Assembly: GCF_001540865.1 (NCBI RefSeq)
Contig: NC_033625.1
Coordinates: 10,447,741-10,511,740 of the forward strand
Reading direction: 5' to 3'
From: Ananas comosus
Taxonomy: Eukaryota > Streptophyta > Magnoliopsida > Poales > Bromeliaceae
Length of the DNA: 64,000 bases
Shown here piece after piece: positions 36,905 through 48,469 of the stretch; the stretch's first letter is position 1, and each line of letters opens with the position of its first letter. Both the position numbers and the translations under genes were made by a program. The notes below the pieces were generated by a model. It was given only the letters and a program-made list of their open reading frames with translations, made no database searches and was not told the origin of the DNA.

Positions 36905-37745
36905 CCCTAACTACGCCAGCATCCCTCAGAACCGAGAGGTAGAAAATAGTTGGTGAAGATGTCGACAAGCTGCTTGTCGGAAGAAATATGCATTAAGTCA
37001 CCCATTGTACTTTCTCAATGATGGTCCGGCTCGCTGTAGGGGTGTAAACGAGCTAAACACGAGCGAGCTGGGGCCAGCTCGTGTTCAGCTCGTTTAATAA
37101 ACGAGCCGAACACAAGCTGGCTCGTTAAAGTATCGAGCCGAAAAAGAGCTGGCTCACGAGCTGGCCAACGAACAATAAGTTAAAAAGGATTAGATTGAAT
37201 ATATATAAAAAATAAATTTATAAAATCTTATCCATTAGACTTTGATCTAATAGTTGAAACTTTACATATAAATAAGTCTTTTTATAATTAAGCTCGCATT
37301 TATATTTTTATTTTGCTAAAAATTAAATAATAAAAATATATATTATATATAATTATTTATTTATATATAAAAATATAAATTAAATAAATTATATAAATAT
37401 AAAATATATGTATTTGAGCTGTTATCGAGCCGAACACGAGCGAGCTGACCCCAGCTCGTGTTCGGCTCGTTTATTAAACGAGCTGAAAAATTTAGCCCGT
37501 GTTCGGCTCGTTTACTAAACGAGCAATTCGATCTCGAGATCATTTCGAGCCGAACACGAGCTGGCTCACGAACAGCAAGCTGGATTGCCACCCCTAGCTC
37601 GCTGTGCTTGGTGCACGCATGTAATATCGAATTGGTCGCCATGTATGTCGCGCTGAGATTATCACAGTAGATGGTAATTGGATGTCGTAGCTGTGCACTA
37701 AGATCACGAAGAAGACGACGAAACAAGACAGTCTCGGCAAATATC
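36905..37745 (-). pseudogene. Copia RNase H fragment, split by a hAT MITE
   Basis: Minus-strand text ETVLFRRLLRDLSAQ, then YCDNLSATYMATNSILHA and TKHSEL (37600-37745), is copia RNase H. After the MITE the tail ISSDKQLVDIF (36950-36995) continues to a stop. It ends abruptly at 37745 against plus-strand gypsy sequence, so it was cut before or during a rearrangement. Confidence 0.8.
37037..37596. mobile_element. hAT-type MITE with 8-bp TSD GCTCGCTG
   Basis: The ends are TAGGGGTGTAAACGAGC and its inverse around CCACCCCTA. GCTCGCTG flanks at 37029-37036 and 37597-37604. Subterminal 'cgagccgaacacgagc' words repeat in both orientations; the centre is AT-rich. TAGGG ends with an 8-bp duplication fit the hAT superfamily. 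Confidence 0.88.
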
Positions 37746-39036
37746 ACCGAAGTGAGGAGTTTTCTTAGGCTTGTTGGATATTACCGTCGGTTTGTGGAAA
37801 GATTCGCAAAGATCTCCACTCTACTCACTTGAATTACAAAGGAACTATACATTTGGAACAACGAGTGCCAAAGAAGTTTTGAGGTACTGAAGAGTAAACT
37901 GATGTCGGCTTCTAGTCTTGCCCTAGTAGTTATGGAAAAAGAATTTGTGATTTATGGTGAATTGGTGATGCCTCGCAAGGTGGATTGGATTGCGTATTGA
38001 TGCAGGGTGATTGCCTATACTTCCTGACAACTGAAAGAATATGAAAAGAATCATCCTGCACATGATCTGGAGTTGGCAGCTATGATCTTTGTTCTTAAGT
38101 TCGGGCGCCACTACTTGTACAACGAACATTGTGACAGTTATACTAATCACATGATGCGGTGTAGGCGATAAAGGACAAACTAACAATTTGCTCACTTTTT
38201 TTCTATCTATACTACTTGGTCAAAGGATAAGATTGCACAAATTTACTTGAACAAGAATGTGCGCCTTCATGGAGTGCGTACCTTGATTGTGTCAAATCGA
38301 GACCCAGGATTTGTATCGCACTTTTGAAAGAGCCTAAATAAAGCCTTAGGGACTCAGTTGAACTTAAGTATGGCATTTCGCTCACAAACTGATGGACAAT
38401 TGGAGAAAACAATTCAATTTTTAAAAGATATGCTTCGAGCTTACATCCTTAACTATGTTGGTGGATGGCATCAACACATACAAATGGTGGAGTTTGCTTA
38501 CAATAACAGTTATAAAGCAAGCATTAGAATATCTCCCTTTGAGGCATTATATGGAAGAAAGTGTCAATCGCATTTGCATTGGAGTGAAGTTGGTGAGAAG
38601 ACAACTTTGGGCCCCGATGTGTTGGTGAAAGCAGAAAAAAAAGTAGGAATTGCACGACAACATTTGGTGACAGCTCAAAGTCGACAAAAGCTATATTCTG
38701 ACAAACGAAACATGACCTTGAGTTCCAAGTTGGAGAACAGGTATTCTTGAAGATTTCGCCATCTAAAGGAGTGAAGAGATTTAGGATGCATGGGAAGTTA
38801 AGTCCCTGATACATTGGTCCTTTAGAAGTGTTGGAGCGAGTTGGACTAATGGCATACTGGATTCCTTTGCCGCTCAACCTCGTGGGAGTTCATGATGTAT
38901 TTCATGTATCAAAAGCATACATTTGATCTTTCTCATGTCATTGATTTTGCGCCTTGGAGTTGCATTAAGACTTTCACCACGAATAACAACTGGTTCGCAT
39001 TTTGGCTCAAGAAGAAAAGGAACTCCGAAACCAGAC
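37745..39036 (+). pseudogene. Gypsy pol fragment (RT end, RNase H, integrase), decayed
   Basis: It opens with TEVRSFLGLVGYYRRFVERF, then RNase H pieces, a gap, and integrase (MAFRSQTDGQLEKTIQFL, MVEFAYNNSYKASI, FEALYGRKCQSHLHWSEVG). Shifts and stops abound. It is related to the element at 7148-9836 but is a different, more AT-rich copy. It continues for about 30 bases after the MITE at 39565. Confidence 0.85.
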
Positions 39037-39245
39037 TAGGGATGTCAATGGGTGTGGATACCCGAAATTTTATCCGAACCCGAACCCGAATGAAACGGAT
39101 ATATCCGATGATAAATGGATATGGATTCGGATATGGATATCAAAAATAGAAACCCGACGGATATGGATTCGGATATGGATTTTGACTGTACCCGACCCGA
39201 ACCCGAACCCGACCCAAACCCAACCCGAACCCTAATTTATTTTGT

Positions 39246-39290
<45 letters not shown>

Positions 39291-39556
39291 AATGTTATAT
39301 TTGAATTTGTATTTTAAAAATTTAGATTTAATATAATATATTTTGAAATATTGAAAAAAGATAATTGTTTCGGGTTCAAATTTTCGGGTTCGAGTTCGGG
39401 TTCGGGTTCGGGTTCGGGTTTCGGATTTTTGGTCGGGTTCGGGTTTGGATATGGATTTTTAAAATCCGTCGTGTTCGGGTTCATTCGGGTCTCGAGTTTG
39501 GAGTCGGGTTCGGGTTTCTGAAAATCCGCCCCAAATCCGACACGTTGACATCTCTA
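39037..39556. mobile_element. hAT-type MITE with 8-bp TSD AACCAGAC/AACCAAAC
   Basis: The ends are TAGGGATGTCAA and TTGACATCTCTA. The flanking octamers (39029-39036 and 39557-39564) differ by one base. The interior repeats 'cgggttc' and 'gaacccg' words in opposite orientations around a TA microsatellite (39250-39290). Confidence 0.85.
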
Positions 39557-39564
39557 AACCAAAC

Positions 39565-41821
39565 TATGTTACTTCATATACGAGTTTCTTTTTGTTGATT
39601 ACTAGGACATGAAATTATGTGAAGTTAACACACAAAAAGAGAGTTATGAGATCTTGTTGATCATGACATGTGATTATAGCCTACAAAAAGCAAATTGAGC
39701 TCAACTACTTATTTACTCATGTTGGGGTCCTCACGAGATGGTCCTCCGGAGGTGTAGCCATGCAGCTATGCGAGTGTTCAAGCTGCCTACAGTTGAGAGC
39801 CTTAAGGAGTTCATGTGCGATTGTTCGATGTCTCACTAGGCACGGTGCGAGCTTGGGTGAGCTATAAGTCAGTCGTTGGGATCGGATGGTATGATGTTTG
39901 CTATTAGTCATCACATTTGTTACATAATAAAACATGTAATCCTACCGTTGGTATTTCATTTGTATTGAGGCATAATAGTAAGCATAGTAGTTGATAGTTT
40001 ATTATACTCGTCATTTTACTGTTCTGTCTACAGCCAATACTAATGATGCATTGAGTAGACCTAGTGGCGAAAGTCGCCACTATCGGCGACTATATCTACT
40101 AGAAACTATTTTTCAATTTCCTTTGTTGTTGTTTTTCTATAATATACTGGACCTTCGCAAATTGACAAGGTTGCAGTATAAGATGATGGTTAGTGCTTTT
40201 GTGAAGTTCTGGGCTGAGTTGGATCTGTTTTTACGCGAAAGGGACACGAAAACAGTACTCGAAAGCAAACTTTACCGAAACTATAGTTTCAGAGTAGTTC
40301 CGGAGGCCGAAAGGCGTTGTGGGTGCTCGAAAGTCCAAAGTTGAGAGAGAGGTTGATTTGAAGGATCTAGATGGTGGACCGAACGCCCGAAAAGCCCGTG
40401 CGTAGTTCCAAACACCCAAAGGTTGGCGAGAGTACTATACTAACTTGATTAGACGTATTTATGCATATCTAGTTTAGTTGATATATGTGAGAGCTATTGC
40501 GTCAAAGGATACAGGATTAATACACCTGAGTTTATGTGATATTGCCAAGGGCCAGAAAAACTGTAAAAGAAAAGTGAAATATGATTTGAAAGTGCCAAAG
40601 GGCGAGTAAACAGTATGATTATGATCTTGTTGATAATCGCATATGACTATAGCCTGCAAAAGCCAAATTAAACTTGACAGTGTTGTGGTATTTGATCCTC
40701 AGTTAGGGTCACGCCCCGTGAGTAGGCTTTTCGAAGGCTAGCCTTCTGAAACAATTGTGACAGTTACCTGCATGGTAGCGGACCACTATAGGTGGGGGCT
40801 GGACGTGAGACGACGCAGGCTTGACCGGACATATGAGTCAATTGGCATGATTGGGTGGTGTGGCGTTGGTTTTATCAATTATTTTCGTTGATGCATATGA
40901 GACATAATTATAGTTTCCAATATTTACTTGTAGAGGCATGATAGCAGTTGTTTATTTCCAGCTCAGTATAGTATTATTTATTCAATTCAATTTTCACTAT
41001 CGATGCCTCTGATAGAGATAGCGATGTAGGTCATCGCTATCGTCGACTGTACCTACTAAAAATTATTTTTTAATAGTTCTCACACAGTCCCATTATTGTT
41101 TTATTTTAGAACCCTCAGAGCCGATGACCGATCAAGGTAAGGGGATCGCAAGTTAGATAGCGTCTCCTACCATGGCAAGTACTAGAGAAGGACCACATGA
41201 TGTATATGTTGTATAGCTGACTGTACATAGTGGGCCAGAGAAGGCTAGCAGAGTTGTATTTATTTTTGGGTGTGCTAAAGACTTACATATTTGTGTATTT
41301 ACACTTAGACTGATACATGTTCTTTTGTATATATACTCCTGTTACATGATTTGGACAGATTGGTTGTATATGCTTCATATGTGCAGGGTGCGCCCTCGTG
41401 CATACGGCGGGTTCGTTAGCGTACCTGGAAGCTTCCGCTATGACCCGGAGAGTGGCATTTTCTTTTAGAGCCATTGTCATCGGCTAGTGATCGTGGTAAG
41501 AAAATTGCGAGCTAGATAGCACCTCTAGTCCTGGACGAGTCTAGTGGAGTGACCCTTGTGGACATGGAACTTGCTAGTTGTATATCGAAAACGGATGTAA
41601 ATGTTGTTTTGGGTTGATTAGTCGTATGGACATAACTAGTAATAGTATAGTTATATTTTGGCTCTGGTACATCAACTCATATATTTTCTTATATATGTCC
41701 ACATGTATATGATATTATCATGTTGGTTAAGTTACGCTTCGTATGTGCGGGGATGTCCTTGTGCACATGACCAGTCTGTTAGCGTACCCGGAAAGCTTCC
41801 ACTACAACCCAGGGTGTGACA
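39565..41821 (+). repeat. Degenerate outer LTR, split by an inner LTR
   Basis: LTR marks are worn but ordered: a CCTCCGGAGG block (about 39740), a remnant of the hairpin at about 40105, then, after the inner LTR, 'cttttagagcc' and the tail ending CCAGGGTGTGACA at 41821. The left border is unclear; it may be the 3' LTR of the gypsy fragment before it. Confidence 0.55.
40138..41457 (+). repeat. Inner solo LTR with TSD TTTTC
   Basis: It starts TATAATATACTGGACC, a worn form of TGTAGCACACTGGACC with changes of the C-to-T/G-to-A type, and ends GAGAGTGGCA. TTTTC flanks it (40133-40137; 41458-41462). Length is 1320 bp. Confidence 0.75.
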
Positions 41822-42401
41822 TTTTAGATCTATTTATATATGGGTGCAGTATATAATACCACTCCAAGAATAGGATGTACTACTCTCTCGTTCCTAGTAA
41901 ATAAGGGATAAGGGAAAATTAAGTTTATGGAACCTTCAGATGAAGCATCAGGAGATAGAGAAAATGCCGGTAACTTATTTGTTTTTCACAAGATTCTTCT
42001 GGTTTCTTGTCCAGCTTCTAGAATATTACCCAGAAGATTAATCACACAACAGATACTCGTATATTTGTTTCTAGGGCTGCAGAAAAGGACAAATGGTCAC
42101 ATTACAATAATTTCTAGGACATCAGTTCCGTGGACAGCTCCTAACACATTCCTAGTTTCAAGTTGTACAAACACATAAAATAAATTTTATAGCGCCTAAA
42201 TTATACCATTAACTAGAGGTTTACAGATTATGAATTAATTCAGGTAACAACTACAACGTGAAAAATAATGCACAAACAAATATGAAATGCACTTGATTAC
42301 CACCAGAATAATCCTATAAGAGATGGATTCAGCATACGGTTCAAGCTTGAAGACAAAAGAATAACCGTCAAGATGCATGTGCATATTGAGAAGACTACTA
42401 G
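41822..42401. other. Region 3' of the DDT/WHIM exons
   Basis: Likely 3' UTR or a further intron and terminal exon of the host gene. A possible acceptor, TTTCTGCAG on the minus strand, lies at 42077-42085 with an open frame to 41986. Nothing else is recognised. Confidence 0.35.
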
Positions 42402-42688
42402 TCACCTTGAAGAGGAAATATGCTTTTCAATCGTTTTTTCTTCCTCTTCGTCAAAGGCAAACCACTTGTCTTCATTTATAACCAGGTCCCAGTTCTCAAT
42501 ATCTGCAGAGAGAATATAATGTTCAAATTCACTATTTGTAAATGAATTCCAGGAGATCAAATATTTTAGTAAAGAACCTTGAAGCATAATTTTCAAGTTA
42601 CTGTAGTGGCCTTCCAAATTCCAATATGTACGCCCGTTTCCTTCCAAAAAAATAGGCTCAGTTCTTACAGCGTCTCGTCTTTGTTTCT
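42402..42688 (-). CDS. DDT/WHIM-domain chromatin protein, exons 6-7 (C-terminal part)
   Basis: Two exons read on the minus strand. Exon 6 is about 42688-42578: its acceptor CTGCAG is at 42689-42694 and its donor CAAG/GTTCTT is at its left edge. It encodes a segment with QRRDAVRTEPIFLEGNGRTY, then WNLEGHYSNLKIMLQ, which resembles the WHIM2/3 type region (RTEP..L...GR.YW) of plant DDT proteins. Exon 7 is about 42502-42406, or to 42402 if the TGA there is used. It encodes a DKWFAFDEEEEKTIEKHISS-type tail, as in the family C-terminus. Phases agree: exon 5 ends in phase 1 and exon 6 supplies the two missing bases to rebuild a lysine codon, giving FPK-KKQRRDAV. The end is uncertain. Reading through gives SSR-stop, but AG/GTGACT is also a possible donor, and an acceptor at 42077-42082 would add an exon ending at a TGA at 41986. 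I see no frameshift. The protein name rests on remembered family motifs, without alignment. Confidence 0.75.
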
Positions 42689-43524
42689 CTGCAGTTGTAA
42701 ACAAGGGAAAAAATAATAATAATAATAATAATAATAAAGATATTATCAATACCAATGATCAACTGAATGCTCTCATGGCTAATGTAACACAACAAGAGTT
42801 TAAAATGAGAGTGTCAAAGTTTATGCGAAGATTATTAGACAAATGAGGACCATGATACTACAACTCAGGTGTAGCATCCAGATCACACAAACCGGCAGAG
42901 ATGGTCTCGTCGATGAAAGATCATTTGACGCACCAGTAAGAAATGGAATTTCATTGATGTCGATGGTGTTTTAATGTATAGAAAGACCAAAACTAGCATT
43001 AGAGGAAGTAGATATGATAACACTAGGTTTGCTCAAATAAGGGGAAAAAAAAGAAAAACCACCAAAAGTTGAACTGATAAGAAGAAAGATATATATATTG
43101 GGAAAGAATTGATCCAGAAGCTAATGATTAGCCAAAAGGGGTCCACTTTAATAACAAGAAACAGGAATGTTGCAACATACTTTGATGACATTAACCCAGT
43201 GAAATACTATATAAAATGCTAAACTCAAGCACGCATAAATTATTAAAAAGAGTCCTCTTTTTCTTTATCGACACGTCATCAAAAAAAAGATAATAATAAT
43301 CTTAAACATTTTGTCCGCCAAAATGACGTAATGAGAATAATGAAAATTTAGTTGACAGTATTCATCCTACTCTATTCAAATAAGCTATGAGCCTATGACC
43401 CTCGACACTATGCAGGAATTGTATATGTGCTTATGTTACTTGTGGCAATTCTCCTTGAAAACAGGTTGAGACAATGAAAATGATAAATTGGACAATGTAT
43501 ACAACAGAAGGGTCGAGTATTGAG

Positions 43525-43794
43525 ATTCTATCTTTAGACATGATGCATGAGACCACGCTTGCAAGGGCCAATTATGCACATGTGCAATGTTTGAAAGGGT
43601 AGCTCCCTATAGATTAGGCACTCCGGAATTATAGCCATCACGACACTATGCTCGCCGGAATTCTATCTTTAGACATGATGCATGAGACCACGCTTGCAAG
43701 GGCCAATTATGCACATTTGCAATGCTTGAAAGGGTAGCTCCCTATAGATTAGGCACTCCAGAATTATAGCCATCACAACACTATGCTCGCCTGT
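43525..43794 (+). repeat. 135-bp tandem duplication
   Basis: Two copies starting 'attctatctttagacatgat' lie at 43525 and 43660 and differ at a few bases, so this is a genuine duplication and not an assembly join. Confidence 0.8.
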
Positions 43795-45639
43795 GTGGGA
43801 CTGAGTGTTGATTGGGACGTCGCAGGAAAGGCTCATTTCTAGGGAGGAGATATTGACTACCATGGGACCATGAGGCACGGTGCAGATTAGGACTTTACTT
43901 TATGTAAGTCCTCAAAGACATTGGGTAAAAGTTAGTAAAACTTGACATTGAACATCACACATAGATTATGCATTTATGATAGTTGGACATTCATGTTAAT
44001 ACTTCACTTTGTAGAGGCATGACAGTAATAGATCTACTTTTCATTTCAGCTATTTCATTCCTACTCTTTACATTTCAGTAGTTGATATTATCTATGCCTC
44101 AGTTGACCTAGTATAGTACATCCCTCTCGATGGCGGTATCCACTGGAAACTATATTTTATAGTTCTCACCACCATTGGTTGATATTTTTTTTCTTTTCAG
44201 AGCCTTCTAGCACAGGAGAAGGCCGGGATCGTGTGTATGTGAGGTGTGTATATGTATATATTTAGATAGTTACCTTGAGGTGTATTTGAGATGTACTTTT
44301 GGTGGGTTGATGTATGAGGTGATTATATGTATTTTGGAGCTCTCGTGCCGATGAGATCAAGGTTGCAAATAGCGGATAACGGGTACATAGCGTTTGGAGG
44401 TCTCATAGTGAAAAGCGGATAGCGGGCGCCATAGCCCATAGCGGGTTTCATAAAAACAAACTTAATATATTTATATTCCTTATAAAAAGTACATAATTTT
44501 GAAGAAAAGACAATTTTGAAGAAAAGATGACTAATCATTCCTTTTTTTTAGTATAGCAAGCCTATAAATATTTAATGTGATTATCAATTAAGATTAACTT
44601 TAAAATATTATGATTTAGCAAACCAAAAGAGGCATAAAACTCGAAAATCTATAATCCATAAACAATCTAAAAAATTTGTAAATGGATGTCAAAAAGGATA
44701 ATCTTAAGTAAATAATTAAAATCTTATTCATCAGAAAGACATTCTTCTTCTCCTTCACTAGAGGTATTATGGTCATCCACTTGATAACCCGACTCGATTA
44801 GATATTTTAACCCGTTTGCACTTTTTTAAGTTTTGGGCTCATATCGTCCGCTTTCCGACTGCTTTATAGCAGCCGCTTTAGCAGGCCCTATGCAGCTAAA
44901 GCGGCCGCTATGAACCCGATCCTCTAAAACCCCTTTAGAGATTATGGCGTAGCGATAGCACATAAAATCCACTATAGCAGCCGCTATAGCGGGCATAGCG
45001 GCCTGTCACGGACTTAAATTTTTTGAACGCAAAAGCCCGTGCGGCGTCCGCCTTCCTGCTCGAAGATGGGCAAGCCTACCCCAAGTCCTAACACGGACAA
45101 GTCTCCCAAACTTAACAGCGGAATATCAATCCAAGCATTTGCCAAGCTTGCTCCTCCGCCAGACTGATAGCTCAACCAATCGCCTGCAATCGAACCCCTC
45201 GTCGGACTCCACGAGTTCCCAACGAGCAACCCCAATACTGAGACTGGCCACCAAGCAAGGTCATATTCTCCACCATTGTGCCTCATGCGCCTGACAGCAT
45301 CCACGGCCATACCGCCTACGCGCGGCCTGCTCGCTCGGTTCACTAACACACGTCAGAGAAGCCACCCAAGTGTGCGCCACAAGCTCGTCTGTCTTCCAAC
45401 GCCAGCGACCAGCGCGACAAACCGCACGCCCATGCTCCGCACATCCGTGCTTCGCATGCGACCCGTACGGCACACGTGCCCTCAACGCTCCTCGCAAGGA
45501 AGCCAACAAGCCCACACAGTGCTCCTCGACTGTCCCCATGACCTCGCATTGCCATGGCGCTCCATGCCCTTGATTACCATAGTTTCGCCCCATACAAACG
45601 AGCCGGCCTCACTCCGCGTACTGGCCGCCCTCTGTGACT

Positions 45640-45915
45640 TAACCAGCTGGCGGCGAAATCGTCGCACACGTCGAACACTGGTTCAAGTCCCTTGACTTAG
45701 CCACCTGGCGGCGAACGCATCGCACCTCACCCAACAATGGCTCAAGTCAATCCGGCGGTAAAATCCACAAACTGGCTTAACCATCCGGCGGCGAAATCGT
45801 CGCACACGCCACGACAATGGTTCAAGCCCCGGGCGGTGATCTCTGTGCACTCACCTCCCAATCCTCCCTTGGTATCAACCTCGGCGGCGAAATCGTCGCA
45901 CACGCCCTAGCCTTG
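45640..45915. repeat. Minisatellite in LTR B2, unit GGCGGCGAAATCGTCGCAC
   Basis: About five imperfect units contain GGCGGCGAAATCG.CGCAC plus 'tggttcaag', at 45648, 45707, 45752, 45786 and 45889. It sits in the part of the LTR where B1 has its own, unrelated minisatellite. Confidence 0.65.
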
Positions 45916-47384
45916 ATACCAAGGTTAGCATAGCACAAGTCCTGGGATTCCGGAATCCACTTCCACAGGTCGAGGGTCCATAACCAACCCTATGCTATCG
46001 ACCTAGAACATCCTAGTGGTTGCTACCACTATGCCCAACAATCAAGGTTCAATGCCACTCAAGGTTTACTACATGTCATAACCTAGGTTTCAATACTCTA
46101 GGTTCTATACCATTCATATCCGACCTATGTTTATTAACACTAGGTTCATTGTCATTTCTGTTCAACCTATGTTTACGACACTAGGTTGGATGCCACTCGC
46201 CTAGATCTATTTACTCTAGGTTCAATCACAACCTATGTTCTTTAACACTAGGTTAGATGTCACTCGATCTATTCGACTCTCTAGTTGTCCAATGTCGAGT
46301 TCTACATTCACTCTAGGGTTATCGACCCATTCACATGCCTATTCTCACAATGCTAACTATGCATCCATACATTTATCTGGCATTTACATAACATGCTTAT
46401 CATGCATTCCATATGCACTTCTACATCATATCATATGCATCTACTTGCATTTTACATTATAGTATTATACCATTAACATGCATTAACTATATGCATCATT
46501 CACATGCGTCATCTAGCACTTATATGCGTCAACATGGATTCTTAACTCGCTTAGACATACAGGCGACCTAGTCACTTTGGTAAGCACAACCCACCTTAGC
46601 TTGCTGTCCGATTGCTCGTCGACACTTGCAATCGGCCTCCCGCGGCACTCGGCACCCGACTTGGCCCGATCTTGCTGTTGCGCTTCAACCGCGCATCGCT
46701 TTGCGATTCCGGGTATTAAAGGTCTTCGCTTTATCGTTACGGTGCTCGGGACCCAATCTCGCGATTTATGGATAGCGCCTCGGCCCTCCAGGCGATAACG
46801 AAGCTCCGAACATCCATTTCTTCAATATTTTCGCACCGGCTCGACGAATCGTCTAACCGACTTCGCCAACGCATTCACAGACCTAGCAATTAGGTTTACA
46901 GAGGGTTAATCGAGATCAAACCCTACCAGATAGCAAAATCCCATTTTGAGCCCTAGATGATCAACATTGCAAGAATACCCCAAATCGATCCTCGATTCAT
47001 GCACTAAACATCTATCTAGCATCAATGGGTTCCACCAAATCCATTTCTAGAGCCTACAACACTAACTCTAGGGATTTACCATAAGGGAGCTTGGAAGCTT
47101 ACCTCTCCAAGATGCTCCAAGCACGAGGAAGAAGAAGATGGAGACGATCCTCCTCCTCTTTGCCTTATTCTCCTTCTTTCCCTCATTCTCCTTCTTCACT
47201 TCAAGAGAGAGGTAGAGAAAGCTTCTAGAGAGAGAGAGAGATGCTAGGGTTGAGAGGGTTGAGGGAGAAATGAGAAAAAAGAGAGAGAAAGCCCTCTCTT
47301 AACCCCTCATATGGCCAAATTGCATAAAAGCCCCTGAACTTTATTTCTCTTGCACAGCGCTCACTGGGCGTTTTTCGTTCTCAG

Positions 47385-47850
47385 GGTCCGGATTAAGGTC
47401 CGGACCTCCGGACCCTGAGGGTCCCAACCCCGAGGGTCCTGAAAAACTGCAAATTTCAGTTTTCGCCGATTTTGCTCCGTTTTGGTCCGTTTTCGCTCCG
47501 TGGGTCTCCGATTCACTTCTAATCGAACCGAGACCCCCAAAACAGGTTTTCGAGCGTAATTACATCATCTTTTTATCTACGCTAATGCCGGATTTAATCA
47601 CAGCATAACATAGCCTTTCAGGTTCCGTTTTCGCGCCCAGCGCGCACCGAAATGCCCGTATGCTCCCAAACTTCACCGAACTTCACCCAGCCCATTCTGG
47701 GCATTTTCGTGGTACGGGGTCCGGGCCCTCAAGCCAGGGGCCGGACCCCGAGAGTTGGTAAATTCTGCAAAGTTGCAGATTGCAACTTCACAAGCCTTTC
47801 GCAGCTACGGGGTCCGGACCCTACAGCTAGGGTCCGGACCCCGAGAGTGG
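47385..47850. promoter_or_regulatory. GGTCCGGACC palindrome arrays in LTR B2
   Basis: Two clusters of GGGTCCGGACCC-type words lie at 47385-47430 and 47712-47850. On the minus strand they precede a TATA-like 'tggccatatgagg' (47307-47319) and the CT-rich tract. Confidence 0.5.
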
Positions 47851-48469
47851 AAAACATGCAGAAACGCAGAATTGCAAACTCCAACTCTCTAAGGTCCTCC
47901 CTCAATGCACTTTTCGCATTTTCATCGCATTCGGACTCTCCGAAGCATACCAAGTCGACAACAAGTCAATTCTAAACGAAGTCCAACTCTCGGATTTCGA
48001 GAATTCACTTCCTTACACCATAGCTTCGTCAACTCAATGACTAACAAATGTGGCCCCCAAGAGCGTCACGGTCGAGCCCCAACGATTGACCCGTGACATC
48101 GGCCGCTATTTAAAACACGATGAGATATGTAGTTGGATGTATTAGTCATTGAGGATTTGGATTCCTTGTATATGTTTTAGTTGTATGGTTTATGTTTAAA
48201 CTAGTTTTGTTAATGTTCACTTGCGCTGATCATTATGTGTAGGATTTATTTATCTTCTTGGTGGATGTTGTGATTGTAGACGCCTTGTGTGTGCTGGGGT
48301 GGGGTGTCCTTGTGCACACGGCGAGTCTGTGACGTACCCAGGTAGGCTTCCGCTAGGGCCCGAGGCATGACAAGTGTTGCATACACCTATATATGCATCA
48401 TTCTGCTCATAGCTTAATATTGCACGATGAGTACATACGTAATCTATTATACTCAAAGACTTCGAGTAT

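Larger units (their letters stand above)
45004..48098 (-). repeat. B-family solo LTR (B2) with TSD CGGCC
   Basis: On the minus strand it runs from TGTCACGGGTCAATCG to AAGTCCGTGACA. CGGCC flanks it at 44999-45003 and 48100-48104. At about 3.1 kb it is the fullest B copy. Its array uses GGTCCGGACC words (47385-47430, 47712-47850) instead of GGACCGGTCC. A GAA/CTT tract lies at 47120-47260. Confidence 0.85.
44358..48117. mobile_element. TIR element (hAT or Mutator-like) with 9-bp TSD, carrying a solo LTR
   Basis: The ends are AAGGTTGCAAATAGCGG and, reversed, TGTTTTAAATAGCGG. CGATGAGAT flanks at 44349-44357 and 48118-48126. 'cgctatagcgg' type words fill the right half. Without the LTR it is about 660 bases, a MITE. 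The B2 LTR sits 13 bases inside its right end. Confidence 0.75.
43400..48371 (+). repeat. C-type LTR remnant in the intron, split by a TIR element
   Basis: The left border is indistinct. It contains a 135-bp tandem duplication (43525-43794), the 'actccggaatt' block, the hairpin at 44146-44167 and 'tttcagagcc'. The tail ends CCGAGGCATGACA at 48371. The middle is displaced by the element at 44358-48117. 42695-43400, just left of it, is plain intron with no feature seen. Confidence 0.6.

Noticed and set aside
45014..45695. Overlapping GC-rich frames of 60-140 residues
   Set aside because: They lie within the 3' part of LTR B2, on both strands, without motifs.
48282..48371. Possible tRNA-like fold at LTR ends
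   Set aside because: The hairpin is the LTR terminal stem; there is no cloverleaf or A/B box pattern.
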